A stretch of 64,000 nucleotides of DNA from Biscogniauxia marginata (taxonomy: Eukaryota; Ascomycota; Sordariomycetes; Xylariales; Xylariaceae). Of this stretch, positions 49,243 to 61,129 are shown one piece after another; within the stretch, counting starts at the first letter, position 1, and each line of letters starts with the position of its first letter. A model generated the notes under the pieces. It did not search any database and had not been told where the DNA came from. It was given only the letters and a program-made list of their open reading frames with translations. A program made the position numbers and the translations under genes. The DNA is taken from assembly GCA_022695795.1 (NCBI GenBank), contig MU404055.1, forward strand, positions 1,116,001-1,180,000, written 5' to 3'.

Positions 49243-50016
49243 ATGCACTCCCGACACCTCCTCTTCTCATATATCGCTCCCATCACCCTGGTACCAGCGA
49301 TCCCGGCTCTGACACTCCAGCTCCCGGTTCCCGTTAGTCCCAGCGTCGCCATCGTCGATGCTCTTCCCCTTCCTCCCCCTCCCCCTCCCCTTCCTCTTCC
49401 TCCTGCGGCAGCGGCGGTGGCGGCAGACATGACCCCCCGGCGCGAACCCCCCCCTATCAGCCCAGACTCGCTCCCGTGCCTCCTCGTCGACTTCCCCCAC
49501 ACGCCGGCCAACCCGCCCCCCTGCTGGGCCTGGGTCGCGCCGCCGACGTCCGCGCCGTCGGACTACTGCGGCGCCAGCACCTTCGCGGCAGTCCCCAGTT
49601 CCAGTTCCAGCTCCGTCTCATCCTCATCCGCATCCTGGCTCTCATCGTGCGAATCGCTTCTTCTGCAAGTCCCCGACGGTGGCAGTAGTAGCAGTGGTAG
49701 TAGTAGTAGTAGTAGTAGTAGTGGCAGAGACTTCTTCCTAGCGAGCTACGCGCCAGACCGGTTCAACACGCTGCTCCTGGTCTCGGGATCAGAAGCAGAA
49801 GAAGAAGACGCCGCGGTCGGCTGCGCCCTGCAGGTGCGTCCCGCGCGGCCGCCCTCCGACGAGCAGGTCTACGTCGGCGGCGCCGACGTCGCGGATATAC
49901 TGGGCTCGGCGATCGGGACGGCCAGGCGGGCTGGTGTCGGCGGCGGCATTGGCGGTATCGAGGGCTCGATGGTGTGTGGTGGGGATGAGGTGCGGTGGAG
50001 GTTGGTGCCCTGCTAG
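49243..50016 (+). CDS. Secreted Hce2 (Ecp2-type) effector-like protein
   Basis: A single exon of 257 residues. A signal peptide covers about residues 1-24 (MHSRHLLFSYIAPITLVPAIPA). A Pro/Ala linker with a run of prolines follows (41-57). The C-terminal part fits the Hce2 domain of Cladosporium Ecp2 homologues: SDYCGASTF (106-114), a Cys at 136, VGCAL (192-196), VYVGGADVADILGSAI (209-224), GSMVC (241-245) and VRWRL (250-254). Cysteines are at 79, 94, 109, 136, 194, 245 and the C-terminal 257. A poly-Ser run at about 148-160, encoded by an AGT/GTA microsatellite, interrupts the domain, and a second Ser-rich run lies at 119-129. Hce2 proteins are secreted fungal proteins, some recognised as plant-infection effectors; this one's role is unknown. 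It is GC-rich with the family-typical fold but an expanded middle. Confidence 0.78.
   Translation: MHSRHLLFSYIAPITLVPAIPALTLQLPVPVSPSVAIVDALPLPPPPPPLPLPPAAAAVAADMTPRREPPPISPDSLPCLLVDFPHTPANPPPCWAWVAPPTSAPSDYCGASTFAAVPSSSSSSVSSSSASWLSSCESLLLQVPDGGSSSSGSSSSSSSSGRDFFLASYAPDRFNTLLLVSGSEAEEEDAAVGCALQVRPARPPSDEQVYVGGADVADILGSAIGTARRAGVGGGIGGIEGSMVCGGDEVRWRLVPC
49683..49724 (+). repeat. AGT trinucleotide repeat encoding poly-Ser in the Hce2 gene
   Basis: A run of AGT/GGT/AGC codons encodes about 12 near-consecutive serines. Such a repeat is length-unstable and in frame with the domain. Confidence 0.8.
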
Positions 50017-51541
50017 TGATGCTGGGGTTGTTAGCTGAGGAAAGTTTTTGAACGTGATTTTGAACCTGACGGCTCAGGGAGGGAAAAAAAAGAGGGGGGG
50101 GGATGGGTTTCTGGACGGGTAATGGTTTAGGTGAACGGTTAGGCATATTTAAAGGGAGGTGGTAATATTTATATTAACGGTTGTTCAGCTTAAAACGTAT
50201 TCGAAAGATATCCTTCATACGGAATAGGCCTTTTCTTGAATTATATCTTGAATCCACGAGTTTTCATCGCCGTGGGTGATTGTTTATATCAAGCGAGTTC
50301 AGCGTGTTATGGTATATTATATTTACAAAATAAACGTACTACAGGGCTCTTATTATTTCTCTCTCCTTTTTTTTGGAGTGAGTAGCTGATGCTATTACCT
50401 GTTACACGCCTCAAGAGCATTAAAAGAAGCAGTCATGCATAAAAGCCTGTTTAAAGGATCCTTCTATGTCTAGGAAGTCCTCGGAGTATGTACATATACG
50501 TATATTAAAACAGTCGTACTTTATCACACAAACAATGTTTCTAACTACCCATCTCAAGTTACACTGTATAGATTACACGAGAGATGTAAGCTTTAACAAG
50601 GAGAATATAAATAAACTAGCCAAGCAACCGATCATTTTATCAGTTCTTCGATTAGCAGCACAACATGCCGCAAGATATTCATCTATCTTCTAATATCAAG
50701 ATTAACGAGAAGCCTAGCTAACTACCAACGGTTAGATAAACGTGTAGTTATACCACTTTGAAATTGCAGCCTGCAACTTCACCGAAATTCGAGCTTGAAT
50801 AGCCTACCTCGATCACCTACTTACCAACCAATGATAACTTAGTAGCAACTCGGTTATGAGAAGATTAAGAAATATATATCTTCTCCGTACCTACAGTATT
50901 AACCCCTTGACCTAAGATGAAACAAGTCTCCATGACATATATAATCCAAACAGAGAAGGTCTAAAAAACTGAAAAGATTTAATCAAGGAGGTCAAACGCA
51001 CGTGAAGACGATCTTGGGGTATCAACACATGAATACAAAAAAAAAAACCCCTGGAACTTCTGTTGTACTGTTAATTTACAATGAGTTCTCCTCAAGCCCC
51101 CCTCATGCTGTTTTCTTGATGGATAAACTGTAGCTCCTCCCCCCCGGCTTCGAAGACAATAATTTGCTGCACTCTCAACGCAACTGGAAGCTCGTCCCTG
51201 CTATACCCAGACTCTCGTTTCGGGATAGCCGCTAAGAATTCCTTGCAATTGTTATTCCAAGTCGCGCATCATAACAGCCCGTATTCGCTTCATTAATCAA
51301 ATCGTTTTATGCATGAATCTTGTAGCTGTAACCCTTGTAATGTAGTCGTCGTTTCTCCAGAATCCCGGGGTGGTCGTTCTTAACAACTGGGAAAGTCATA
51401 GCAGCATGCCTAGGATGAGTGGCTTCGCTTTACAATAATAAGAATAGCACATCCAAATCGTAGGATGCGAAAGATGGCATACTTTTGCCGTCCCCGAGTG
51501 AACACCGGGTCGTCCACAAGCTGCTGCTTTCGATATTCACC
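50017..51541. other. Intergenic region downstream of the Hce2 gene and of striatin
   Basis: About 1.5 kb of A+T-rich DNA between convergent genes. The open frame at 50466-50693 shows no domain. No RNA gene is recognised. Confidence 0.5.
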
Positions 51542-54258
51542 TTAGCGTGCGAATACTTTCACAAGACCATCGCCGCCGCCACTGACCACCCACCGACCAT
51601 CCTGGCTCCAAACAACCGCACACACGCCTTCTCCTCTCATGATCCGGTGACTCGTTATTTCTTGTGTACAAGTTCTCTTTTCCAACGACCAGAACCGCAG
51701 GCTAGCGTCATGACCGGCCGACACAAGTTCGCGGCCATCGGGACTAAGTGAGAGACTCGAGATCGAAGCTGGGTGCGCAAGCATGTTGTACGTGCATTGT
51801 CCTATTGATAGTGAGCGGGATGCGTACCGAATCCTGAGAAGATAAACTTACCACTATTGGCATCGAAGAACCTGATAAAACGGTCTTCGTGCCCAGAAAT
51901 AATGACACCCTCGATACCGCTGGCGGAACCCCCGCTGCCGCCAGTAGGTCCGCTGGTATCCTCATCCCCTAGTCCGGTACCGGAGCCCTGATCGAGGCCT
52001 GCGGTCGTTGCGACAACAGCGTTGACGCTTGTACCCATAGTGCCGTCATAGGTTTCAAGGCTAGCCATCGAGCCGACCTCCTCTCCCGTCCTCGTATCAA
52101 ATACGATAATGGCAGCATCCGAGTAGCTGACCACGAAGGATTCGCCGTTAGCCGAAAGGGGCGTGATGCATGTTGGCGAGGCCTTCGAGCCGTTTGAACG
52201 ACGAATATCATGGACTAAAGTCGAGTGGAACGGTGAATTTGAGGCCATGTTGGGTTGAGGCGAGCTTGGGAACTGCGACCCAGAGCTCATCGAATTGCCT
52301 CTCACCCGGCCACTGCCTGTAGGACGGCGGCCTCCGGGTCCCGGCTGCGGCGAGGTTAATTGCGGCGGTGCACTCACTGCCCAGAGCTTGATCGCACCGT
52401 CAGCCGCACCAGAGACGACTAGAATACGGTCTGGGCTGCCGTAAGGGCTCGATTGGCCAAACACAGCTCCAAGCGTGGCCGGTAGCACACAGATAGCCCA
52501 GACGGCATCAGTATGGCCATCCAACGTCGCCTTAGGGTCTACCCGGCCACGTTCCCACACCCTAATGGTTGCGTCTTGACCACCGGAGAAGATCCAGCCA
52601 TCACCTTGGGCACGGCCCCCTGTCGAAAAGTTAGGGGATGGCGACCAGGATGTGAGACATAGCACGGCACCGGTGTGTCCCCGATGAGTGAAGTCAGCTG
52701 GCACGTCGAGATCGGACGAGATACTGCCGATATGATTCGGATTCTCGCGAGGGATATGGAATCGTTTGATCAGGCCATCATCACTTGCCGTGCAGATCTC
52801 GGGCTCTCCCGGGCTTCCGCCGCCAGAGAATATCACGGTACGGACAGCATTCAGATGCCCACGCAACCCGTAGCGAAGCTTAAAATTACCGCTTTCCACC
52901 TTTTGCGTCATAGAATTGAGAGAAAGTTCCTGTTCGGCACTCCTTCGGCGAGACGCCGAGCTTTTCCTCCTATGAGAACTGCTTCCCCGGTTAGGTGACT
53001 TGGGGAGATTTTCGGCGGCAGGGAAGACATCGGTATCCGGACGATGGGAAAGGGGTTGTAACGGCTGGGAAGATACCGGATCGGGAAAATTGCCCTCACT
53101 GAAATCCCATCCGTCCGTGTCGGCGGCAGCCCGTTTCTCTGCAGAACCCTCGGCATTTTCAGATCGCGCGAAATCGTTTCCATGGTTCATCTTCGCAAGC
53201 TGATCCTCCTGGGCACGCGAGGTGGAGTGCCCAGGAGCCGGCCAATCGCTCGGGTGAGAGTACATCGAGCCAGCGCCCTCGCCAGATCGGACCATAGGAG
53301 CGGATTGCATATCGGGGTTTTGGGACGGAATGTTGGGTGCAGGGGCTTGGGGCATCGGTGGCGCATGATTTGCATTTTGCATGGGACGGCTATTTGGGTC
53401 CTTAATGTGATTCTGATTTATTCTCAGAGCTTGGAAAGCCGTGTCGAGAGGTTGTTGGTTGAGGGGTACTCCGAAATCCCCTTCCTCCATCAATGGTAAA
53501 GGCGGAGACTCCCGAGGCGGTGGCATAGGGTTTGCGGGTGTCATCATGAGATATGCAAACTCATTCTGGCACTTGTTGAGGAAGTCCTTAAGATACTCGC
53601 GTTCGTCGTCCTCTTCTACTCTTCCCCCCAGAAGCCCCTCGAACCCAGGTATCGATTCCTTCGGCTTCTCTCCCGTAGCTACTAATAGGTCAGCAGGTTG
53701 CCCACAGCACGGGTTCGGGGAGGGCATGTGCAGACATTTCAGCTTCTCCTGGATCAAGGCTGCCCTGTCGATCTTGGGAGGCTGTTTCACGGAGTGGTTG
53801 GTGTCGGAGGGCGCGTCGGAAGCGACCTTGAGCTGGGCAGCCTGGTCCTTGACCTTCTTCTCGAGAATGTTGACGTATCTCTTTAATGCCTTCTGGGTAG
53901 CATCAGCGCGTCTGGACGAGCCCTCGAGGGCAGCTATCCTCCCCTTCATCTCCTGGCGCTCGATCTCCCAGGCGTTCCTATCTCTTTCGTGCCGATGCCA
54001 TTCAGTCTGGAGGAAACGCATCACACCTGGTGCACAAGTTCTGGTTAGCTAGATAGGCACAGAAGTAGACGGGTAGGCGGCACGCGGCTCGCGGCTCGAC
54101 TTGCCTTGGAGAGTGTATTCGGTCGCATGAGGCTGGTTGCCCGGGTTGATGTGCATTCCTCCACCTGGTCCTGGCCCCCCTCCGGGCATCTCCTGGCCCC
54201 CGGGCACACCGACTCCATTCCCACCGGCTCCCATGGCGGAGGCGTGCTGCCAGCTCAT
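51542..54258 (-). CDS. Striatin-family WD40 scaffold protein (STRIPAK complex)
   Basis: Striatin is the scaffold of the STRIPAK phosphatase-kinase complex; the Sordaria homologue PRO11 is needed for fruiting-body development and cell fusion. Three exons (54258-54105, 54026-51852, 51801-51542) encode 862 residues. After a Gly/Pro-rich N-terminus, residues about 46-60 hold [24 protein letters not shown], followed by the coiled coil with [21 protein letters not shown] long disordered middle leads to a C-terminal WD40 propeller, with blades such as [78 protein letters not shown] and GHDASLRFW. The last two introns give perfect family continuity. The first intron begins GC, not GT: CAAG/gcaagt. 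The gene is divergent from the next one. Confidence 0.94.
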
Positions 54259-56245
54259 GGATACAAATGTGCAAACTCGAAAGGGGGAGACAGCTGTAGA
54301 GTTCTACCTTCGCTACTGTCTTCACCGTCGAGTTTGAATACGGGTGTCTGGCATGCGCATGGAGTCGTGTCGGGGCCTAAGGGGCGATAGACGACTCGGG
54401 CATGGGAGGATACGGGCTGGTATCAATTGAATTGAAGCCGTGACCGTGGTCGACCGAGAAGGAGTAGATGCGGGTGTAACTGTGTCTTTTCAGGTAGGGC
54501 TGGCGGTTTTGTTGTAGTGTGCCTTGGCACGATTAAGTCTAAAGGAGATATAAAAAGTACGTAAGGAACGAGAAGAAGGGGAAGACGACGCAGAGAACCA
54601 AGGCTGTCGTAAGAATCGGGATTCAATGCGATGCAATAAGAAGCGAAAGTACGCGATGCGACGTTGCGGCAATGCGATGTGGTATTGGTATCGTGAGGTG
54701 ATTGTAGTCGTTGTCGTGCAGTGCACGGGGATTGTTCCTCCTGTTGACAACTGTTGAGATCAGATGGGAAAGAGTGTTTAAAAAAAAGTGATGGGTGTGT
54801 CGATGTCGATGAAGCTAGACAGATTGCTACCTAGCAGCAGCAGCTCTAACTGCATACCTTAGGTACATATTTAGGTACTGTACTTTGCCTATAATACGAA
54901 GCATGTAACCTAGATAATGTTAGATAGCTGTAAAAACCCCCCTCTGCCGCCCGTAGCTCGGCGAAACACACTTTACTGGCCAATCAAAACCCAGACTTGC
55001 TAAGTGTCGAATCGATAAGTACATACTTACCTAGCCTAGGTACCTAAAGTTATTTCGCAAGAGACTGCTAATAAGGTATCCATAGTAGGTACCGTCGCTC
55101 ACGACAGCTGTAAGTAAAGTTAAGTTATCTTTATAAAAGGTCCGTGCATGTATCTACATATACGTAGAGCAGCAATACTTATGCTGATACCTGTATGTAG
55201 GTAGGTGATTACCTACCTAGGTACTGTACCTCTACCTTCAAGCAGGTACAGTACATGAAGCCCGTTTCAAGCCCTTATGGCTGTCGTGGCGTCACCACAG
55301 CTAAACTAAAGATACGCTTGGGCCATCTGCAATCTGTATGGCTTACCTAATCCTACATCCACGGTGGCACTGCAGATGTAAAGCTTAAACCACAGACCAA
55401 GTTCCCATTTGTGCCTACTCCTACCCGAAGCGACAGTAAATTCTTCGCAACCTACCTACATGTAGCAAAAGTACCGCCTAACTTGTGAGGCATCTCCTGC
55501 TTTGCTGGGGTTCCGGCCCATTGGGACCTACCCCCCTTTTCTACCTATCTCACCCCCTTGCATCCTCGGCCAACAATTGATAAATATGTCAAACCAACGC
55601 TATCTACTCTTACTTCTGTTATACCTACCTACATATTACATGTGTAAATGCTACGGTATTTACTAGTTGTTCATGGCTACTTTTGACTCGCTACATGAAG
55701 GGCAATAGGTAAACACCAAACGAGATTACCGGTGGGATTCTAGTGATTCGTTCTATCCTCCAGAAGATCTTCGCGCTAAGTTGAGTTAGCTATAAGTAGG
55801 TATGCATCAGGAGCGACGCCACAACCTACCACGCGGCACAGCACCGCATGTAGGGAGTGCACATACACAAAGAACCTTTCGGCCATGCCCAATGCGGGAA
55901 AACAGTCATCCAGGACTAGAGCTAACGAGATCAGCTTCTGACAAAACAAACATGGAGCACTCGTATTCAATCAAGTACAAGTGAAGGTGTTGGCAGCCTG
56001 GAGCACTTGCTTGGCTTTGTGGGCGTGCATGTGAGGGAGAATCTCTTGCACCCCAAACCCGGTTGCCCTCGCAAGGACATAAGCGCATAACTCCCACCGG
56101 CTACAGGCTATAATAAGCCAGCACACCCCTCCAACTTCTGTAGCTTGGAAGCTTACCTGCATCGAATACGTGTGTATCGCCCATTTATTGTTGAAACAGG
56201 TTCAACATTCGCTCTCGCGTCTACCTGCCTCGGGACCCCTCAAAA
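54259..56245. other. Divergent promoter region between striatin and the MBL-fold gene
   Basis: About 2 kb with no gene. The striatin-proximal side is GC- and repeat-rich on the minus strand; 54800-55650 is A+T-rich and dense in CTACCTACCTAGGTAC-like palindromes (for example 55028-55046 and 55211-55230). Confidence 0.5.
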
Positions 56246-57247
56246 GTGAAGATGGCTTCGGAATCGAGCAGCGAACCGCCCCAAACACACACCAGAGGGG
56301 AGAGCGATAGTCTCCGTCCGCTCATCACCGACCTCAACGGCGACACCTCCTGGTTGATCTCGTTTCCGCGCCCTACGGCAGAGCGTATCGCGACTGGGAA
56401 GACGTATTACCACGTCGTCCTAGACCCCTGGCTTACCGAACGCTCTGCTCATATATTCTCCCCATGGATCGGCCAGTATACCCGACCAGAACCAGCTGCA
56501 TTTACCGACGGTGCCGCCGTCGACGGGTTAGTCCGCCAGATAGAGGAGGCCGCAGGTAGCACTGCTCACGCGGACGCCGGCGTCGACGCGCTTTGTGTCT
56601 GCTCCGCGGCTACCGACCACATGAACCGAGGCACCCTAACAACCTTTGCTCCGTCGATTCCTGTCTTCACCACCCCGGCGCCGGCAAGGATGATCCCGGG
56701 TTGGGGACACTTCGAGCGTGTCATTCCGATGGACAAGTTCCAAGGACCGACGTGGCAGTCGGCGCATCCGGGGGAGCCGCTTCCGAGCTGGTTGAGCATG
56801 TTGCGCGTAAACACGTTCATACTCTGCCTCGGTATCGGCTTCGTATGGTCGCACGACGACGTCCACGAGGCGCTCCTGTACTTCCCGCACGGATGCGACG
56901 TGGACAACGATCATGCCTTGGGGCAGTTCCTCGAGGCGAGTCCGCGCCCGCGCCCCCTGGCCATCATACACCCAGTCAAAGATGCCCTTCGCCACAAATC
57001 GCTTGTCACCCCCGGCGTTCGCCCGGGAATCAAGCTCTACCGGAGTGTGAGGCCGGCTTATTGGATCCAATCTAGCAGTGCGCTGCTAGAGTACAGCGGC
57101 CCCTTTTTCTGGGGGTTCAGGGACCAGCGACGCACTTTAGACTGGGGATTGGAGATGGAAAAGCAAGAATCCAAAGAGGAGAGCATAACCATGGACCGGC
57201 CAAACCTCATAGAGATAGGCAACGGCGGGCAGTTTGTACTAAAGTAA
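56246..57247 (+). CDS. Degenerate metallo-beta-lactamase-fold protein, unknown function
   Basis: A single exon of 333 residues; a start at the second ATG (Met3, 56252) is equally possible. The protein follows a fungal MBL-fold family. It begins with a strand pair around DTSWLISFPRP (33-43) and YYHVVLDPWL (54-63). The metal motif region is DALCVCSAATDHMNRGTL (114-131), where the usual HxHxDH is reduced to Asp124-His125. Downstream blocks are IPVFTTPA, HEALLYFPHGC with His215 and LAIIHPVKDALRHK with His242. The lost HxH suggests altered or absent metal catalysis. The C-terminus is acidic with a lysine-rich tail. It stands alone between striatin and the thioesterase. The fold call is inferred from pattern and could be tested by structure prediction. 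Confidence 0.65.
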   Translation: MKMASESSSEPPQTHTRGESDSLRPLITDLNGDTSWLISFPRPTAERIATGKTYYHVVLDPWLTERSAHIFSPWIGQYTRPEPAAFTDGAAVDGLVRQIEEAAGSTAHADAGVDALCVCSAATDHMNRGTLTTFAPSIPVFTTPAPARMIPGWGHFERVIPMDKFQGPTWQSAHPGEPLPSWLSMLRVNTFILCLGIGFVWSHDDVHEALLYFPHGCDVDNDHALGQFLEASPRPRPLAIIHPVKDALRHKSLVTPGVRPGIKLYRSVRPAYWIQSSSALLEYSGPFFWGFRDQRRTLDWGLEMEKQESKEESITMDRPNLIEIGNGGQFVLK

Positions 57248-58046
57248 GAGGGTCATTAGGATACGGTGAGGTTTTGGCAGAAGAGGTATCAGTAAGAGAG
57301 GTATCTGGATATTGATTACCCAACCATCGTTTCCAATTCCCAAGCGCGCTATATGGAGTACTTTGTAATTAACTGAAGTCTTTTCCGAGATATATTTACC
57401 TTACAGATGAATCTCTCCGTTCCTGCTACCCCGAGTTTCGCTTTTGTTTTCAGGTACACGATACGCACACGATAAGTGCATCTTGTACAACCCCGATCCT
57501 GCAATGTACCCAAGTCCCGATGGACCTGCAGACGTAATGTCGCAACCTTTAAACGAACGTATTAGAGCGAGGCAGGCTTGCACCAATGCAACAAGATCTT
57601 AACTAAGGTACCTAGTGTTAAAGTAAATGATGTATTAAGGCTGTATCAAAAAGTAGGTGATCAATTAACCTCGGCTGCCAAGATTAACCCGGCTTTGGGC
57701 CGGAGATCAGCGACTTACCTCATCCTAAACGCCGATGCTTACGCCCCAAGTCATCCTAACGTCTTCTCTTCAACCATATTGACGAAGTGTTCTACTCATT
57801 GATATTCGGCAGTTATATCAGATGGTGATACGGCCAAAGAGGAGGGTATAGTAGATTCTTCCTTGAATTAAGTTGGCTTTCTTTCTTTCTTATTTGCTTG
57901 CTTGTCTTATTCGAGGCACTCTCAAACTCATCATAACCCATTCTCAGAGTTTCACTCACTCGCTGCATTTCACTTCATTCAATTATACTGCTCGCTCCGC
58001 CCCCCTCCCCTATTTCTTCATCTACCATAGTCGCACATTGATCGCG
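57248..58046. other. Intergenic region upstream of the thioesterase
   Basis: About 800 bases of A+T-rich DNA. The last 200 bases are CT-rich with TTTCTTTCTT runs and probably hold the promoter and leader of the next gene. Confidence 0.5.
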
Positions 58047-59038
58047 ATGGGGAGTGAGCCCGATGACATATACGACAGGATGCAGAGATTACAGGGCATT
58101 GAGAGAGTTGAAGAGTACCTGAGATGGCTAAAGGAAACATACAAAGATCCCAATAAACAGGTAAGCACAGGCATGGCTGTCTTTTTTTCTTCCCCTTTTT
58201 TCCTTTTCCCCCAGCAAGTCTATACCCATGCGCGACATCTAGCCGGCGCTGCAGTCTGCCAACAGTCAGTCAATTCTGGTCCTCGCTCCATCATGCCTTC
58301 GCGTAACCGATATGTATAGCCGATCTGATGATATATATCACCTATCTTGACTATTTTACTAAGGGGGCTCTACTGTGTGTATGGGAACTTGTTCGAAAGC
58401 TATTCTAGATAAGCGACCTTTCATTTCTTCTCACCACACAACAAACATGCGTGCTCAAGGGGCTAAAGACGATACATATATTCACGAAGCCATGGAGTCT
58501 TTCGCATCGAAATATTAGTCCTATCCATTCCACTCTATCGTGTATCCCCATCATCATCATCTTCTTCTTCTTCACACGGCCCCACCCAGCTAACACGCAC
58601 GACCCCTAGGAGTGGATGGAGACCATCGTCCCGCACCTGACCGTAATCTCGCACTCCCTCGCGTCCCCCTACCCGCGCGTGACCTTCCGCTTCACGCCGC
58701 AGCCGGGGCACAGCAACGGCGTGACGGGGGTGCACGGCGGGTGCACGGCGTCGCTCTTCGACCACTGCACCTCGATGGTGCTCCCGCTCATCTCGCGCCC
58801 GGGGTTCTGGAAGTTCCTCGGCATCAGCCGCACCCTCAACGTCACGTACGTGCGGCCAATGCCCGTGGGCGAGCCCGTCGACGTCGAGTGCGAGGTCGTG
58901 CACGCCGGGCGCCGGCTCGCCGCGCTGCGGGGCGTGGCTAGGGCCGCCGCGCGGGGGGCCGAGGGGCAGGGCCCCGTGCTGGCCATCTGCGAGCACGGCA
59001 AGGTCAACACGGATCCGCCGGTCGGGGGCAAGTTGTGA
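58047..59038 (+). CDS. Hotdog-fold acyl-CoA thioesterase (PaaI-like)
   Basis: Thioesterases of this superfamily hydrolyse acyl-CoA or aryl-CoA thioesters. Exons 58047-58160 and 58610-59038 join in phase 0 and encode 180 residues, as usual for the family. After a helical N-terminus (MGSEPDDIYDRMQRLQGIERV), the hotdog domain carries VHGGCTASLFDHCTSM, the central helix with its catalytic-type HGGxxxxLxD core. It continues through GISRTLNVTYVRPMPVGEPVDVECEV, the strand region of PaaI-like enzymes, and ends AICEHGK. The intron is 449 bases, unusually long for this genome, with a GCTAAC branch site near its end. The substrate is not predictable. GC content is high in exon 2. Confidence 0.85.
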
Positions 59039-61129
59039 GGTTTTCTGCTGCTGCTGTTGTTGCCGTCCTCCTCGATGCTAGACTTGTTACCGGGTAGTTG
59101 ATATGTACATATATATATATAAATCATTGCTGATTAAATTTCTCGTTGCTTAGGATAATGGTATAGAAAGCTTCTCACACAGAACGACTACCCTCGAGAT
59201 AAAAAAAACCTTCCTGGGACCTTGGTGTAACTACTGGCCTCTACTAATTACACAAAGTGACTCCGGAAAAGGGCTTCGCCATTTCCGCGCTTAGGGGCCT
59301 CCAATGACTGGCTTAGCTTGGGAGTCGTAGAGCATCGCTAGGATTTTGTGATGTAGGTAGATGGGGGGTAGCAGATGGGTAGTTGGTTCAAAGTTCTCTC
59401 TACGCTTCTCGGTCTCTCAGGCCGCAGAGCCTCACCCAACTCGATCGTCTCGGTAGATACCGAGGAAAAAAGTCAGTCAGGCACGTCATCCCTGTTGAAA
59501 ACCCATGTACAGTTTAGATATGCATGGGATAGTCCAATAATTTTTCATTGATTGTGTGGTAGAGGCTTGGGATCGGCATTTTTATTAGCTTGAGATAATA
59601 CGTCCAGCCTTCATACCAGCATGTTGCCAAGATTCTCACTAGGTAGTGACGCACTGTTGCTGGGCAAGGCCGGGGTTATCGGTGAGTATGTTACCGTTCG
59701 TTGATTGTGCCGCCTATATCGTTGATTGCGCCGCCTATATCGTTGATCTTGCGCCGCCTATATCGTTGATCTTGCCGCATATAGCTGTGGTGCATGACGG
59801 CCAAATGTAATACAAAAACTGACGACCTATAGAAATCGACCTTTCCACATAGATGGATGTGCGTGCTGCAAAGATGAACCAGAACTTGGCGGGGTCCAGC
59901 CCATGTGTACAACACACCTATACTACCTATAAATAAGGCATCGCGAGATGCACCAGCCAATAAGATGAACGCAACATAGTCTGAAAACCGCATACTGAAC
60001 TATGCCTTGATCAAAATTTACAGCACATGCCACATGGAGCATGTAAGAAACCTAGGGAGGGAATTAACGAGGCAGGTTGATAAGTTTTGTACTGTAGGTA
60101 TATGTAAGGGTACGGTATGTATGTAACTTGTTGTTGCGCTGGAGAGGGAAAGCTACTCTCCAGGCCCACTACTTCTGAGTACTATATACATCACAATGCA
60201 TGGGCCACATGTTCGTGACGGGCAGTATACGTTCTGTTAGGGACAATTTTCAAGCTGTTAACGTTGTGCATATGCAGTCATCAAGCTGCTAACATTTGCC
60301 CCTTTGATGGCCAAGTCGGCACCAACTGGACTATCCCAGGATAACAGCATCTACTTTTAGTTGTGTAGGGGTAAGTTGTAGCATGTGGCAGCGATGTTGG
60401 GTGTATGAATTTCAGGTTGGACACTACAAAAATATGTAAAAATTAATATGAGTATAGGGTGAGGGTCGCCAACTATTTTCATGAATCGAAAGAAAATGAA
60501 TGACAAAGTGAGTCGAAAAGAGTGTATTGAGTCGTTGTGATAACTATATGTCTAAGTTCAATTATGAACTGACTTGTCAGCGATATTTAAGGCATTTAGC
60601 CCTGTCACTACATAGGTACCTGAACAGAGCCTCGAGGGCGAACCGGGCGAACCAGGCAACAGGTTTCTTCGTGATATGTATGTATACAGTAGTTTACACA
60701 CTGTGTATCTTAAAATGTACCTACAGCCTGACATCCTTCTAGGTACTTACCATGAGGCTCGTTGAAGGTACCCAGACACGAAAGGGCATTGTAAAGGTTC
60801 AAGACCGCACATAAACAGTGTGTACCGGTTCATTGATATTTCTGATTATATAATGCCCTTTCGGGATTTGTCTTAGAGCGAGGAAGACCTATCGCTTCTG
60901 GCGAACCACAACCATTATGGACGGAGAACTCAGTTTATTTCGACTATAAAAAGTCTCTAATGCCTGCTTCACGATTCTGTCTTGGGTCCGAGAATGTCAG
61001 GGCTGACTTGCCACAGACTTATATGCCTCCTTGAACCCGTCGCTATCCCCATCTGTTAATACACCTTCTACTTATACCTGATCACGCTCCAACTCACGGT
61101 CTCCTCTCTCACATCGAGAACCTGTAAGC
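59039..61129. other. Gene-free interval of about 2 kb with a minisatellite
   Basis: No supportable gene. Contains the four-copy minisatellite at 59699-59783 and scattered CTAGGTAC words. The open frames here are short and without features. Confidence 0.5.
59699..59783. repeat. Minisatellite with unit CGTTGATTGTGCCGCCTATAT
   Basis: Four tandem copies of 21, 21, 23 and 20 bases (starting 59699, 59720, 59741 and 59764). Copies differ by a TC insertion and point changes, so the array is degenerate. Confidence 0.85.
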
